Assembly: GCA_019044685.2 (NCBI GenBank)
Contig: JAGTXX020000014.1
Coordinates: 930,001-994,000 of the forward strand
Source of the DNA: Nannochloris sp. 'desiccata'
Taxonomy: Eukaryota; Chlorophyta; Trebouxiophyceae; Chlorellales; Chlorellaceae
Direction: 5' to 3'
DNA: 64,000 bases
Part shown: piece after piece, positions 40,688-52,671 of the stretch
Layout of the letters: each line of letters opens with the position of its first letter
How positions within the stretch are numbered: the stretch's first letter is position 1
Program-made: the position numbers and the translations under genes
Notes under the pieces: generated by a model
What the model saw: the letters and a program-made list of their open reading frames with translations, nothing else
Database searches by the model: none
What the model was told of the DNA's origin: nothing

Positions 40688-43003
40688 TCACTCGTCTTCA
40701 ACACCACTACTGTCTAACTGGGAAGATTCAGGAGATTCTATATCACTATCACTATTTGTGGCCTGATCTGCAATATTTAAACCATCCATGCCATCATCAT
40801 TCTCCTGCTCTAGATCACTAGCCGCCTCATCTTCAATGGCAACGACAACATCCTCCAAAGCCCAAGCTAAACAACCAGTAGAAGAATTAAAAACTGGATC
40901 ATGAGCGCGTTGGAGTCTATGAAGACCATTATTCATAATTTCTGTTTGCATATCTTCAAACTCGTCTTCTCCAACCTCTTGATCTTCGATCCCAGCGCCA
41001 CCCCCGCCTGCACCTTGTTGTTGGAGCAAGCCTTCTTCAATATCAGCATTACCAACTTGCTGTGGGTTTTGGAAATGCTTCACCACGGAGGTGTTAAAAA
41101 ATACTTTCAGCGCGTGAGCGGACAGGAGAAGTACCTTACCACCATTACCAGTTCGAAATTTTTGCTCTCCTCCATCCAACTTTGCTTCGAGCGCTGCAGC
41201 CTCAACGGAATAGCATACCTTCCCCAACGCGCTCTTCCTATTTCTCTGCAAGAAACAAAAGAAAATTGATTAAAAACGGATAATCACGTATGAATGTGCA
41301 CTATATTATACTTACCCACTTGTTCCAAGTAGAAAATGGTGGCTCTTTAATGTCGACGCCAGCGCCGAAAAAGTTGAAGAGCTCACTGAGCAAGAAATAA
41401 CTGCCTAACGGCAATGACACCTCCGCGTTGCTTCCCTTACCGGCTGTAATACCCAATATACCGGCAGCTCCTGTTACTGTTATGTAGAAACGATGAATAA
41501 CAGCGATCCCTCCTAAATAATCCATACCTTGCAATTGGCGAACACAACCGACGGTTGTTGGTTGAAGTTCCTCTTCAGCAGGGTTCCCGTCAGGATGGGC
41601 CCCTTCAGCAGCAAAATCAGAATCCCAATCAATAGTGTCAGGGGCACCAGTAGCAACAACTTGAATATCACCACCAATCTCAAGGGCATTACCCAATATA
41701 GCGGTGTACTTGTCGAGTTGAAATATTAATGATTTAGAGGCCTCCACGACCTGTGGTGCTGCACGATTGAGAGCCTGCACCATTACCTCTATTTGCCTGA
41801 GTTCTTCCATGGCTGCTTCGAGTTCATTGTATAAAATTAAACACAGCTGAGCTACTAGGTCGCATTGATTCTCAATCTGCGGTAAAAGCGCCCGCAAAGA
41901 TGGGAACCTGCTGCCAATATCAGTGCCTTGCTGGTTGAAGAGCTGTTCCAATTTGAATTTGGTTGCTTGAACAGCAGCTGCAGCGTTATTACGAATGCGT
42001 GCTCCTGCATTTGCCCCTAGCAGGAGAGTGTTACTATCACGGAATGGGGCAGGTAGTTGAGACTCCCGCCGAGGTGGAGCTAAAGCTACACCAACAGCTG
42101 CAGCTGTTGCCAGAGTTGCATCCCCACCAGCACCAGCAGTTTCCATATCTAGACCATCTTGTGCATCAGCTACGACTGCAGTTGCGTTGTCAGTGGCGCC
42201 TTGCTGCTGCTGCTGCTGCAACCCCATGGCTGGCGCCTGATCAATGAATCGTGCAAGAGCCTGAGGTTGTCTTCTATTGTTAGCCTTTGCACTGATGTCA
42301 CCGGAATCCAAAAACCGCACATGGTCGTTGAGGTCTTTCACGTAGTCCTTCACTTTGCCGATCAATTCAGGGGTCTGCAAACTGATGCCAATGCCCAACT
42401 GCTCAGCCATGAATTTTGAATACCGTTGAGCTACTGTTCTGCCCTTCTCCTACAAACCAGTGATAAACAGGAAGTTCTTAAGTTAGTTTATTATGATATG
42501 AAGGAAGTTTAATTAGCCTAGCCAACGTACCGAGCCTCGTAAATTGCAGGCAACTGCCCTCAAGATTATTTCAACCCTTGTACATGACAGCCTTCTATTT
42601 CGCCTGAAGCGGGCATCTTCGACATCTGAGATAATATCTCCTCAATCTCTGCAGACCAATAGGGGCAAATCAGCATGAAATAGGACGCAGATGATCAAAC
42701 CCAAAAATATAAAAATGCATCTTTCCTCACGTTTCTTTACCGCTTCATTGTCCACATTATCCGCTGCTCTGAAATTAAATTCAGCAGGAGTATCTGCAAG
42801 GCCATCGGAGCGCATTTCAGACAAGCCAGCGCGAAACTTATATTATGAATCCCAAACTTATACAGCAATTCGTCCAATCGCGCTTGATCCAGGGATCTCG
42901 CCCTAGCAACAATAGTCTGTGGGTGTTCATTTTGTAATGGCCGCTCGCCAAGTTCTTTCAAGACGATGTTGGCGGCTGCCAGTAGCCTTGGGTCATGATC
43001 CAT
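40688..43003 (-). CDS. Second gene of the transposon, unknown function
   Basis: The two last exons are clear: 41316-42449 and 40688-41245, joined in phase 0 (donor gtaagt, acceptor tttcttgcag). Upstream exons are probable at 42864-43003, starting MDHDPRLLAAANIVLKELGE, and at 42741-42768. A further small exon around 42530-42630 (RVEIILRAVACNLRGS) is possible. The product is about 620-655 residues. It starts with helices, has Gln/Ala runs, then a long helical segment (RALLPQIENQCDLVAQLCLI, then LEAAMEELRQIEVMVQALNR) and a globular part containing YLGGIAVIHRFYITVTGAAG. It ends in an acidic Asp/Glu/Ser tail. No nuclease, protease, methyltransferase or TET/JBP motif is visible. Being inside the TIRs, it is cargo or an accessory transposition protein. 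Confidence 0.7.
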
Positions 43004-43114
43004 GATCAGGTAACTTCTAACACCTCGCAGCACCAGGGATAACCAGGACCTGCTAAACTCTTGTCAGTAATTTAAATAATATTTTAGCGGAGTTGCAGAT
43101 AGAATGACGCAATA

Positions 43115-43169
43115 TAGAGAATCTCATTTAAGAATTTCATGTGAATATTGCAGGGGTCGAAGGCTTCTC
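43115..43169 (-). repeat. Transposon right terminal inverted repeat
   Basis: 55 bp. Read on the minus strand it starts gagaagccttcgacccc and ends gagattctcta, mirroring the left end. Similarity stops abruptly inside both arms. Confidence 0.92.
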
Positions 43170-43180
43170 AAAATGTCCAC
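43170..43180. repeat. Target-site duplication, right copy
   Basis: aaaatgtccac, the direct partner of 36360-36370, followed by host sequence leading to the ClpF-like gene. Confidence 0.8.
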
Positions 43181-43250
43181 AGCTTATGAAAGTCAATTCC
43201 GGAAGACTTGCAAGCATACCTAAGTTAACTGTTCAACCATAATACACATC

Positions 43251-44155
43251 ATGAATGCCCCATTGCGCAGGGTGTATCCCACAACCTTGCCAAATCACCA
43301 CCCTAGATTAAATTCACAAAATCCTTGCAAAGCGAAACCTTTACCCAAACGTTTCTCCAGTCGTCTACACGTCTATTCAGACGATGAAGAAGCATGCGAC
43401 ATTGCTGATCAGGCGTGCTTCTCCGTTTCGATTCGTCTTCAGGACACAAAACTGCAGTTAGAGTCGGCGGTTTTGGCGGAAGAGTTTGATACCGCTGCTC
43501 GATTAAGAGATCAACTTCAAAATTTAGAGCTGACGCACAGATCTATTGCTATAGCTCAAACGCGGCAGGAAAATGTCATGTTTACTGTAGGAACCTGTAT
43601 GCGACATAGAGTCTATGGATATCGAGGAGTCATTGTTGGGTAAGGAAGAACCCTTATTATCCGTCGTTTGCAGTGATGATTTTAATCCTTTTATAATACT
43701 TTAAACAAATCTGAGAGATTATTCTAATCGCACTTTTTTTTTCGGGGTTTATTTTACATAGGTACGATCTACAATGCTTGGCTCCCACCTCCTGGAAAGA
43801 ACAAATGAGGGTGAGCTTACTCGCTCACGGCGCAAAACAGCCATTTTATCATGTAAGTTGCAAAGACCTTGTTTGTGATCTCTGTTTTCCTCTGTTTTTC
43901 TCTCTTTTTCTCTCTTTCTATTAACTAATAATGAATAACACGATACTGGTTTAGGTATTAGTAGATGTGAGGGATAGGCCAGGAGGACAGACGACGTACA
44001 TAGCTCAAGAGAATGTAGTGCCGTCCAGAATACCTCATACAGTTGAGCACCCGCTAGTTGAACGATATTTACAAATACTGAGAACAGAGGATGGGAAGAG
44101 TTGGCAATATTTGCCTCGAGCGGAGCTTCGAGAACTGTACAAAGATGACTTTTGA
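43251..44155 (+). CDS. UVR plus YccV-domain protein, ClpF-like plastid Clp adaptor
   Basis: Three exons, 43251-43639, 43762-43852 and 43955-44155, in phase, 226 residues. The first 45 residues are basic with Ser, Asn and Pro and no acid, like a transit peptide. A UVR motif (AVLAEEFDTAARLRDQLQNL, about 75-100) is followed by a YccV/HspQ-like domain: FTVGTCMRHRVYGYRGVIVG, then DLQCLAPTSWKEQM, VLVDVRDRPGGQTTYIAQEN and HPLVERY. This UVR-YccV order is that of plant ClpF, which with ClpS1 delivers substrates to the stromal ClpCPR protease. Orthology is inferred from the architecture. The transposon lies about 80 bases upstream of the start codon. Confidence 0.8.
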
Positions 44156-44598
44156 ATTTTATTCACACTACTACCGGTACCACTCAATTACGAATGGAAA
44201 TCGAAAATTGAAATTTGTTTCATCTTTCGTATTGAATATCTTTCTTGATGAATATCTTTCATTTATCTCACAGAATGAGCCTTTTAAATTTGCAAAAGGG
44301 AAGCAAAGCAACTTACTGAAGATTGACGCAGATCTTTGAATATCGTATTGAATATCTTGACGCTTGTGCAAATATGCAACGAAAGAACATGTGTAAACCA
44401 TTTTGTTTTTTTAATAGACGTGCATCAACGAAACACCAAATTGCAGGAATAGAAGAAATGCAAAAAAAATCAGATGAAAGAGAAAAAGAAAACACGTTGG
44501 GCATCAAATCCGCCACGGCCAACTGGTGACCACTACGACTCGGCCCTCACTTTCTTTTTCCTCTTCAATATACAGACAATAGCCCTTTTCTGTTGTGT

Positions 44599-45630
44599 TC
44601 AACACGTCCAGTAGGTATACGTAGCTGAGTAAGGTGATGTAACCCACTCTTGCCCCTCTGCACAAGCCTCAGGCGGCGGTTTCTCCCCACCTGAAGTTGC
44701 ATTCATCACAATGTACTGCACCCATGGCAATACGGGGCCTTCAATAAGTAGAATACGCCATCTGCGCCATTTTAATGTGTCACCTAGCCCATCAAATGCG
44801 GTCCGTGTAGAGTCTGCGATGATAGTACCCGCAGGTGAGTTGTCCGCAGGGTTTCTAAAATTGATTTGAGGCAGCCCATCCTGTGGGAGAAAAAAATAAA
44901 AAAGAAAGAATACAAAGTCAAAGCAGAAGAGGATTAATTTTGGGATTTGCTTTCGCCAAGGAAATGGATAACACTTGCTAAGAATTTAATACGAAATTAT
45001 TATTTTGATACGCAATGCCTACAATATTATAATATCCTTCTCCCCCAAAAAAATAAGGAGCCCCAGGAACCGGGATAATTTCAGCTAGTGAGAGACTGTC
45101 GCCACCAACGCCATCAGGGCCACAACTATAATTTCTATTTCCATTTGCTGTAGATAAAATTAGACGTTGGATAGATTAGAGAGGAAATATGGTGGAGAAA
45201 AATGACAGAAATAAAAACAAAAAGATCAACACAACAAAAAATAAAATCTGTCGAGAGAAGGAAAACGAACGCTGTTTGTCCTTACCCTGCACTTGGAAAA
45301 CTGGTTTATAGACGCTGTTCACCGGCATCAAAGTAGCTGCATCGACCATATTATTGTCTATTGTAGGGCATGGCATGACTGCTGGCATGGCTGCATATTA
45401 AAGAAGAGATAACTTAGGGAGGTGAAAACTTATCTCAAAAAACGCCGGGAAAACTTTGAACTCAATTTCTTACTTGATTCTGCTAAAGGGGCATTGATTA
45501 ATATAGGAGGCTCTGGGATGCTATACGGCATGCTTGGGAGGAGGGGTGAGGGCTCTGTTTGATGCAAATATCGAGTTGCGGTAGCAACCTCGGCCCCCAA
45601 TACCACCAGGAAAATAAGTAACAATCTCAT
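44599..45630 (-). CDS. Secreted DUF3455 family protein
   Basis: Four exons, 45474-45630, 45286-45390, 44993-45147 and 44599-44880, in phase, 232 residues. The donor of exon 3 is less certain, GTATTA at 44992 or GTAGGC further upstream. The N-terminus MRLLLIFLVVLGAEVATA is a clear signal peptide. The domain starts at KPVFQVQGANGNRNYSCGPD (a GVQIYxC-like strand). It ends VLPWVQYIVMNATSGGEKPP, EACAEGQEW and TSPYSATYTYW, which follow the C-terminal pattern of DUF3455, a domain found in bacteria and fungi. Two Cys in the C-terminal part may form a disulfide. Function is unknown; it is probably extracellular or in the cell wall. Confidence 0.65.
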
Positions 45631-46217
45631 ATTTCCACGCTGTAGGTCATCGTTTTCGCTCGTTTGTGATATTTTTTTATTCTTTAGGGCAAATAAAGAA
45701 TTCGGCGGGCTGCGAGAGTAACTTTTTTGCAAAAAGCGTCCAATCCTTGGATGGGAGCTGAGGCGAAACGAGCCCGGTCGGATGAAAATGCATTGCGACC
45801 CAAGTCCTCCTTTTTTCAACAAGTGTATAAATTTGATTGGTGCTCTTTACCGTGTGATGTCTCAAATAATGAACTGAAATAAGAAATGCACTTCTTTCTC
45901 TACCTTTTTTACGAAAAGAGCGTGAAGACTCTATTTCCAACCGCCGCTGCCTCCGCCACGGGATTGCTATCGTTGTCATATAACTTCACCTAATGGCACG
46001 GCCAGGCTCTTATTTCTGTTCACAGGACCTGCCATGATGTTTCTTATTGTGCTGGCAGGCTACTGGACGTGATAAGCATTAGCGCATGCTCTAGCTCCAG
46101 CATGCTACGCTGCGGACCCCGTGCTGCTCCAACTTTTATAACTTTATAAAATAGCACTGTATCCCATCTTGTTCGCAATCCTAAATTTCAAATAGTACAA
46201 TAAAGAACTAAAGAACC
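45631..46217. promoter_or_regulatory. Divergent intergenic region
   Basis: About 590 bases between the secreted DUF3455 gene (minus) and the p24 gene (plus), presumably both promoters. An open minus-strand frame in it has no family features. Confidence 0.4.
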
Positions 46218-47143
46218 ATGGTAGGGCGACGAGAGTCAGCCATCCTGCTTCTAGTAGCAGTGATCATGGCGGCCTTTATTCCTCAAACTGCCGCGCTGTC
46301 TTGGAGATTATTTGCTGGAAGGTATGGCCATATACAATGAGAAATTACAGGTCACAATGCGCGCAGACTCGTAACTTCTTTTACCCTTTTGAAATTTTAA
46401 CAGAGAGGAATGTTTGTCAGAGAACATGATTGAAGGCCAGTGGAGATATGTAAAGAAGAACCTACCAAATCCTGAACAAACCCCCGTAATCATTGATCTT
46501 GGTTTCATGGTAAGCATGCATTCACCCATCTGGATTCAATTTTATGCGCTTTTTAATTGATCCTTCATTCTCACAGCCGCTGCCTTTAAATTTCTCCCCT
46601 CCCTCTTTCCAGGTCACTAGCAAATACGGCACTGAAGAAACCAAAGCAGCAGTCGACTATGCCGTCTATAGCCCCAGCGGTGAAGTCATCAAATCCGCCT
46701 CTGGCGTCACAGAAGAGGAATACGGTGGTCAGTCTAAAGGTCCCTATGGCCCCTGGCGGGTGTGTTTCCGCGTTAGTTCAGGTGCTCTATTACGCCCTTC
46801 TGTCACCGTAACATTAAACTACTTCACTATTAACTATGAAGAGTTCCTTTCTGATGGATTTGGTGAAGAGGATGCCCCTATTCACCACCATATCGACCCC
46901 AAAGACCTTGGAACAAAAGAACAAATTGAAGATCTTGAGCACGGGTTGTTACGATTAGATCATTACTTGTTGAATGTGACACACGAACAGCGGTATCTGT
47001 ATTCTCGTACAGTCCGTCATCTTCGTACTGCAGAATCGACATTACGACGTACTTTCTGGTACTATTTGGCTATTTACAGTGTCATTTGTTTGGCGTCATT
47101 TTCTCAGTTAGTTGCAGTCAGGATGATGTTTAAAAAAATCTAG
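46218..47143 (+). CDS. p24/TMED family cargo receptor (emp24/gp25L)
   Basis: Three exons, 46218-46321, 46404-46509 and 46613-47143, in phase, 246 residues. A signal peptide (ILLLVAVIMAAFIPQTAALS) is followed by the GOLD domain with CLSENMIEGQWRYV and DYAVYSPSGEVIKSASGVTE, then GPWRVCFRVSSG with the conserved disulfide Cys pair. A coiled coil comes next (LRLDHYLLNVTHEQRYLYSR, then RHLRTAESTLRR). One TM helix near the C-terminus (WYYLAIYSVICLASFSQLVA) ends in RMMFKKI. p24 proteins cycle between ER and Golgi and select COPII cargo. The cytosolic tail carries an aromatic-Lys-Lys signal, slightly off the canonical KKxx spacing. Confidence 0.92.
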
Positions 47144-47349
47144 AAAGCAAGGACTGATAATTTAGAAAGGATTTTTTTTTTTACTTTATTGTTCGTGCTA
47201 TAATTAATTTCCCCGTATTTATGATTCATTTGATGTACTTGTTGTGCTCTCTTAATGCTTTAAAAACAAATAAACAAACAACAAACTTCTTGGCTTCCCA
47301 ACAAGCTGCAAAAAGGTAGAAAGAAATAATTATGAAGAGAAGATTGACC

Positions 47350-50300
47350 TTACGAGTGCAAAGCAGCCATGACAGTATGCAACAACTCTCCAGTATCATT
47401 TTTACCACAAGCTTGCTGTATAAACTCCATTCTACTTGCAGAAATGACGTCGCTCGCTCTTCCTTCTTTGCAGCTCCATCGTAACAGCATGCTCAACACT
47501 TGCAAGCCCCGTTCTTGCGCCTTTCCTCTTAATCGACGAATAGCACTGCACAACAATGCACTGCATCTCGATTTCTCTAATTCTCTAAAATTGTCAGACC
47601 CATTTTCTTGCTTTTCGTCAACACTTTCTTCCTCACTATCCTCCTCAACAACAAATCTGAAAATAGACTTCGCCAAGCGATGCAGTACCACTGACAACCC
47701 AATTGAGTCAGTTTCAACGCATTTTAGAGCTTCAGGGGTAGTCAATATCTGTAAATACGTATCTAGTGCCACTTTATTCGCTCTTTCTTCCTTTTGAGCA
47801 TCGCTAGAATCTACTCCCTCGGCAGCAGCAAAAGAGGAAGAAGAAAAAGAACGAGCAGGTGATCCTAAATATCTAAAGCGATCTCCAGGACAAATATCTA
47901 CACAAGGAAGCAAATGCAAAGATTTTCCATCTACTAGCGACATCAATGCATCCAATTGCACCTCTACAGGCGAGAATGCGCTGTGAAATAGCAATGCAAC
48001 AGCGATGCCAAAGAGCGCATCACCAAAAGAAGAAGAAGAAAAACCATCTACCAACCGCTTTGCCTCAGGAATGGTAAATTTAATTGAGGGAGAGGGGGTG
48101 GAGGAAAGAGAGGTCGAGGTCGTAGTAGTATTAGTAAGCAGAAGAGGCAGAGTGTGCTTTACATGGGCAGCAAAAAACCATCGCACGAGTGGTTCTCTCC
48201 AAACTTCAATTTCAAAGTCTTCTTGCTCTCCTTGCCGTTGTGATTGTTCCTCAAATTCTACTCCTTGTTCTTCTCTATCGAAGACCAACATCACAGCTGC
48301 CTTGATATTTTCTTTTAAAATTTCACCAGCAGAATCAGAAGATGCAGAAGCTACTTTATTTTCAGACGTTTCTTCTGTTCCTCCAGCTGCCAAGTTTTCT
48401 TTTTCTGGTTCTGAAAAGAACAAAGTCATTCTAAAACTCCACAGCAAGGCATACGCTGTAGCGAGTGAAGCAGGCGCACTCACGTTTGACCCTGGTGGTG
48501 GTGTAGGGCTATGCTGCAACGGCCACAGTCTATGTAAAGGTAATGTAGACCCAATTTCAGGGCGCAGTAAAGCTTGAGAATAAGATAAACCAGCCAAGGC
48601 TGCTGCAGGAGATACAGATACGCCAGCTTCACTTTCTTTCTTTTCTTCTTCTTTTCCTTCTTTTTCTTCTTGTTCTTCTTGAACGAATCCGAGATGTGTA
48701 GCAGCGTACCCAGCTAATAAAACCTTACCGACTATCTCTACTGATGGCTTCGAAGGAAGAAGCTCAGCGTCAGGAGAGCAACCCGCAGCTTCAGCTTCAG
48801 CTCCAGCGAGAGGTGACAAAGAGTCTTTGTTATTCTCCAGATAGTTAAATGCAAGGTTTATTGTGTGTTGCAATTGGTTAGATGAGAAACAGTGGGCCAT
48901 GAGCTGCAATGCAGTGTCTTCTGTGCCAGGAGGAAGGGCCTGCAGTGCTGCCAAGGCAGCATCGGTCGTTCTGGTGCTTGTCATCGGGTCGTTGCCATCT
49001 TTCTTTTTGTCTAATCCGCCAGCAGATGCTGCAGCTACGCATCGAGACAGTTCGAGGCAAGATTGCATCACAGGCATATCCCAAGGCTGCAGCAATGTAC
49101 TGTCTATCGGTTTAAAAAGCTCATAAAGCCGGCGTATGGTAGCAGGAGAAGTAAAGGGGCCAAGGGCAACAGCAGCAACACGATCAGATTTTCCGTTCGC
49201 GACACCTGTTGACAACACAGCCTCTAAGCGAGCCAAAGTCAGTGCCAAGGATGCATATGCAGTTAGCATTGGTTGCGCTGTAATTGATATAGGCCCTTCG
49301 AGGCATGTGGTCAACGTGGAAGAAACAAAGAATGGCAACTTTTCAGAAGAAAGAATGCCAGCTTCGGTCAACAAAGTCAAAGCTGCTTCTTTCTTCCTTT
49401 CATAATCCTCTGCTGCGCCGGTACCACTATCGTGTCCAACGCTAGGCCTCTCAGATTTTCTGCTGTAATGAGTGCCTAGGAAATACAGGGCCGCACTGAC
49501 AGCACTCACCACCACAACTGCAGCATTTTTGTTATCTTCACTTCTTTCGCCTGCTGTCGTATCAGCACAAAGGAAATCCTCGACAAGAGGCAAGCTACAT
49601 ACCCAATCTAGTGTCTGTTGAGCAATAGAACTAGAACATTTTTTAGATATCCACAATAGTGAATCGACATTTTCTTCCTCTTCCGCAACAGTGGAGGAAC
49701 TTTCTACCTCTTTAGCAACCACCTGTGCAAGAGCATAATATACTTCTCTTGAAACCTCCCACTGGCCTACAGAATCTTCAACAGAAGGATTCAGTAGTAA
49801 ACACAGAGCAGGGTAGGCATCATCAACGGAAATACCTATATGAAAACCATATAAAGTCAAACAGCGCCAAATCTGCAGTGCCTCGAGAAGAATTTGCCTC
49901 GAAATTGACGAAATCTGCTGTGTCTGTTGCTGCTTGAAAATTATTGGGAGGACTGTAGAGGCAAGTAGTCCAGGGTAGATAGCAACAGCACGAGCAGACA
50001 AAGGTGAGATTTGACATAGCAGTCTCAGCACACGCATCCCTTGCAGCCGAAGAACACTATTACTTCTGCCACCACCACCAGTCTCGACAAGTTTTTCTTT
50101 CTCATTATCTTTTTCTTCAGAAAATAACACTTTCACGACAGCATCCAACACCCCAGGAGTCTCTGCCACTTTTTTCGCTGCGTCTTGACCAGCATAACAA
50201 ATATTTTCTAAAATGGTCAATAATGGGCTCGTCGCACCGGGAGGTCTCAGCGTGCCCAGCACGTACCCTATCCTTTCTATTAGTTCCATATTCAACAGTC

Positions 50301-52219
50301 CTGCCAATGGATCAACCCTGGCAAGCTCTTTCTCATCAATATCATCACTTTCTTCTTCTTCGTCTTCTTCTTCTAGCGAAATTGGAATTCCAGCAGCTGC
50401 CGCAGCAGCGACCCTCGCTGCCCTTGCAGCTGCTCTCCTCTCTCTACGAGCTTTTAAATCCACTGGGGCTGCTATCCAATGAGACCCAGAAGCGTTGGGT
50501 CGTTGCATGTGACGTAAAGGCACCATAGGCCAGCTTACGAGAGGATTTGCATCGCCTAGGTTATAATATTGTCGTTCAATCGTGCCTGGAGAAAGCAAAG
50601 CAGCAAGCGCCTCTGTTGCTGCTGTCACTACAGCATTGTTTTGATCATCAAATGCCACGCGTAAGACGAGAGGGACCTTCGCATCGTGTAGAGCATGTCT
50701 CCATATATCTATCCAGTATATTCTTGGTAGCGGCTGTTGATTTTCTTTCTCGTTAGAATTGATAATATTTTCTAATCCAATCAACTCCCTGTTACTTATA
50801 CCACCACCACTATCACCACCACCACCACTTTCGCCAGCAGGACTAAACAACGAGTTAGTAGGTTTGGCCAATATAAGTACAGCTCGCAATAATCGTAATG
50901 CAAAGACCCGCTGTTGAACTACTGTACTACGCGCTAGGACACACGCTTCTTCTATTGTATAGCCTTCTGCTGCCGCATCTGGAGCTGAAGCAGTAGATGG
51001 ACCAGCGCTGATTATTTTTTCTGATTGACGTAGAGGATCTCTGGAAACGACCTCTATTGGTGCTAAAGCTGTGTTTGTTATGAGCTGTAGAGGCTTGAGG
51101 GATACGACGTTACCGGTGATATTGAAACGCAGCCTTGAGGGGGTAATTGAAAAGGTCGGAGTAGAAGAAAGAAAAGAGGTGGTGGTGGGTGATGGCGCCA
51201 TTGACAGCTCAGGTTGGAAGGAAGTTGAAAGCGTTGCTGCAGCAGTAGATAAATTTGTATTTCTAGGAGCAGAGGCAGTCTTATTAGAACCACTACTTAT
51301 TGCCAGACTACTACTCTCCATCTGCTCCTGAAATTGCTCTACTTCTGTTGCTTCCATCTTACTTGCAGCAACAGCTGCAGCAGCAGCTGCGGCTTTCTGA
51401 GCTCCTCGTTTTCTTAAAAATTCTGCAGCTGATGGTGGGATCCTGGACAATACCTCTTCACGAGCAGCCTCTAGTTGTTCAGGACTCATTGCATTAATCA
51501 CTGCAGTTGTCTCTGCAGCAATGCTCTCAGCCTCGCTTAAATTAGTAGTATTCAAAGCAGGCATAGCAGGAGGCGGTGCTGCTGTTGTTGTAGCAGTAGG
51601 TCCATAGGAAACTCTTTTTACAGAAGAATGTGCCTCTTTTCCTTGCCTTGCCAGTGAAAATTTAGATTGTTTGCGATGTACAGCCGCAGGAAAAGCAGCA
51701 TGACTGGTGGTGCTGTTGCCAATGGTGGAGGGCACTAATGGCGGAGGTGATGGGGGGTCTTTAACTATCACTGTCCTTTCTTGGACTTCACCAACGATAC
51801 CTTTCATTGCAGTCTGCATTGATGCCATAAGATCATCTACAGAGGGAGTGCTGACAGCAGCACCTTGGCTATGGCTGTTGCTGTGACTGTGGTCATGAGG
51901 ACAGTGAGGGGCGGAACAATTGTGGACAGGCTCTTTCTCTACTTGTGAGGTCTCCTCTGAAGTTTTTCTTTGGATGCGTTTGACGGTGGCTGAAGGAGTA
52001 GTTTGGCTTCTTTGCATTTGTTCCTGTTGAAAGAAGAAGGATTTAAAGTTGATGAGTGAATCTAATTGGCGACGAGCAGGGATTATAGAAAAGTAAGAAA
52101 ACAATTTCTGCTTTTTTAAAGATTAAATTTTCTCCAATATTCTGAATATAGCATACCTGCAGAGCCATGAGCTCATCCTCGTCTTCAGCAGCGAGGAAAC
52201 GCTGCCTAGCAGACGCCAT
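47350..52219 (-). CDS. RPAP1: RNA polymerase II-associated protein 1 (RPAP1)
   Basis: Two exons, 52157-52219 (MASARQRFLAAEDEDELMAL) and 47350-52023, in phase, 1578 residues. RPAP1 helps assemble and import RNA polymerase II; the plant homologue is IYO/MINIYO. The N-terminal RPAP1 motif, MSPEQLEAAREEVLSRIPPS then AAEFLRKRGAQ, is near residue 200. The C-terminal-type motif RLRFNITGNVVSLKPL is near 318. The rest is a long alpha-helical (ARM-like) repeat region with Leu-rich helices, interrupted by acidic and Ser/Thr low-complexity inserts. A His-rich HCPHDHSHSNSHS patch lies near the N-terminus. Length is close to plant RPAP1 (about 1500). Confidence 0.9.
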
Positions 52220-52671
52220 TGATGTGTAATCTTATAAATTGTTTTGAAAGAGTGATCTTAGTATAAACTAGGCATGGCTGCTTCTGCGCCCTCCTAATAC
52301 ATTGTGGTCATTTTTCTCGATATGCTTAACAGGTTGAAATGCCGAGTTGTGATTGGGGAGCGTTGCCTTTTGAAGGCCAGCGAATAATGCAAAGTTTGAA
52401 AGCGCAAGAGTTTTGCTGAACCCATCAAAATATATCAGGTGATCAACCTATTTTGAGAACATAGTGAATACTTTGAAATATATGAACACAGTATTTAGAG
52501 CGCAGACAAGTGTTGGAGCTCTGATCAGGTATGGAATATAAATGTTTTTTGATGGATTCCAATCTGTTTTAGGGCAACTGCTCGCTTCGATGAACCCTTT
52601 AACAACTAAATAATACCCATGCAGATCCATCTAATTTTAGCCTCTCCTTAGAGGCCATTTTATAAAGTCGA

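Larger units (their letters stand above)
36368..43169. mobile_element. Complete KDZ/HMGXB3-like DNA transposon, 6.8 kb
   Basis: The element is bounded by 55-bp terminal inverted repeats at 36368-36422 and 43115-43169, identical at 51 of 55 positions with no gap. The sequence aaaatgtccac lies directly outside both ends (36360-36370 and 43170-43180). Eight bases of it, aaaatgtc, lie wholly outside the repeats and fit the 8-bp target duplication known for Zisupton-type elements. Inside are a spliced transposase (plus strand) and a second multi-exon gene (minus strand), convergent. Clean ends, conserved catalytic residues and open exons suggest recent activity. The class is inferred from the transposase core: D, D and E in VYDFGCAALDY, VVVDRMHWDNHT and LNSQIAEQCN. 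Confidence 0.9.
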
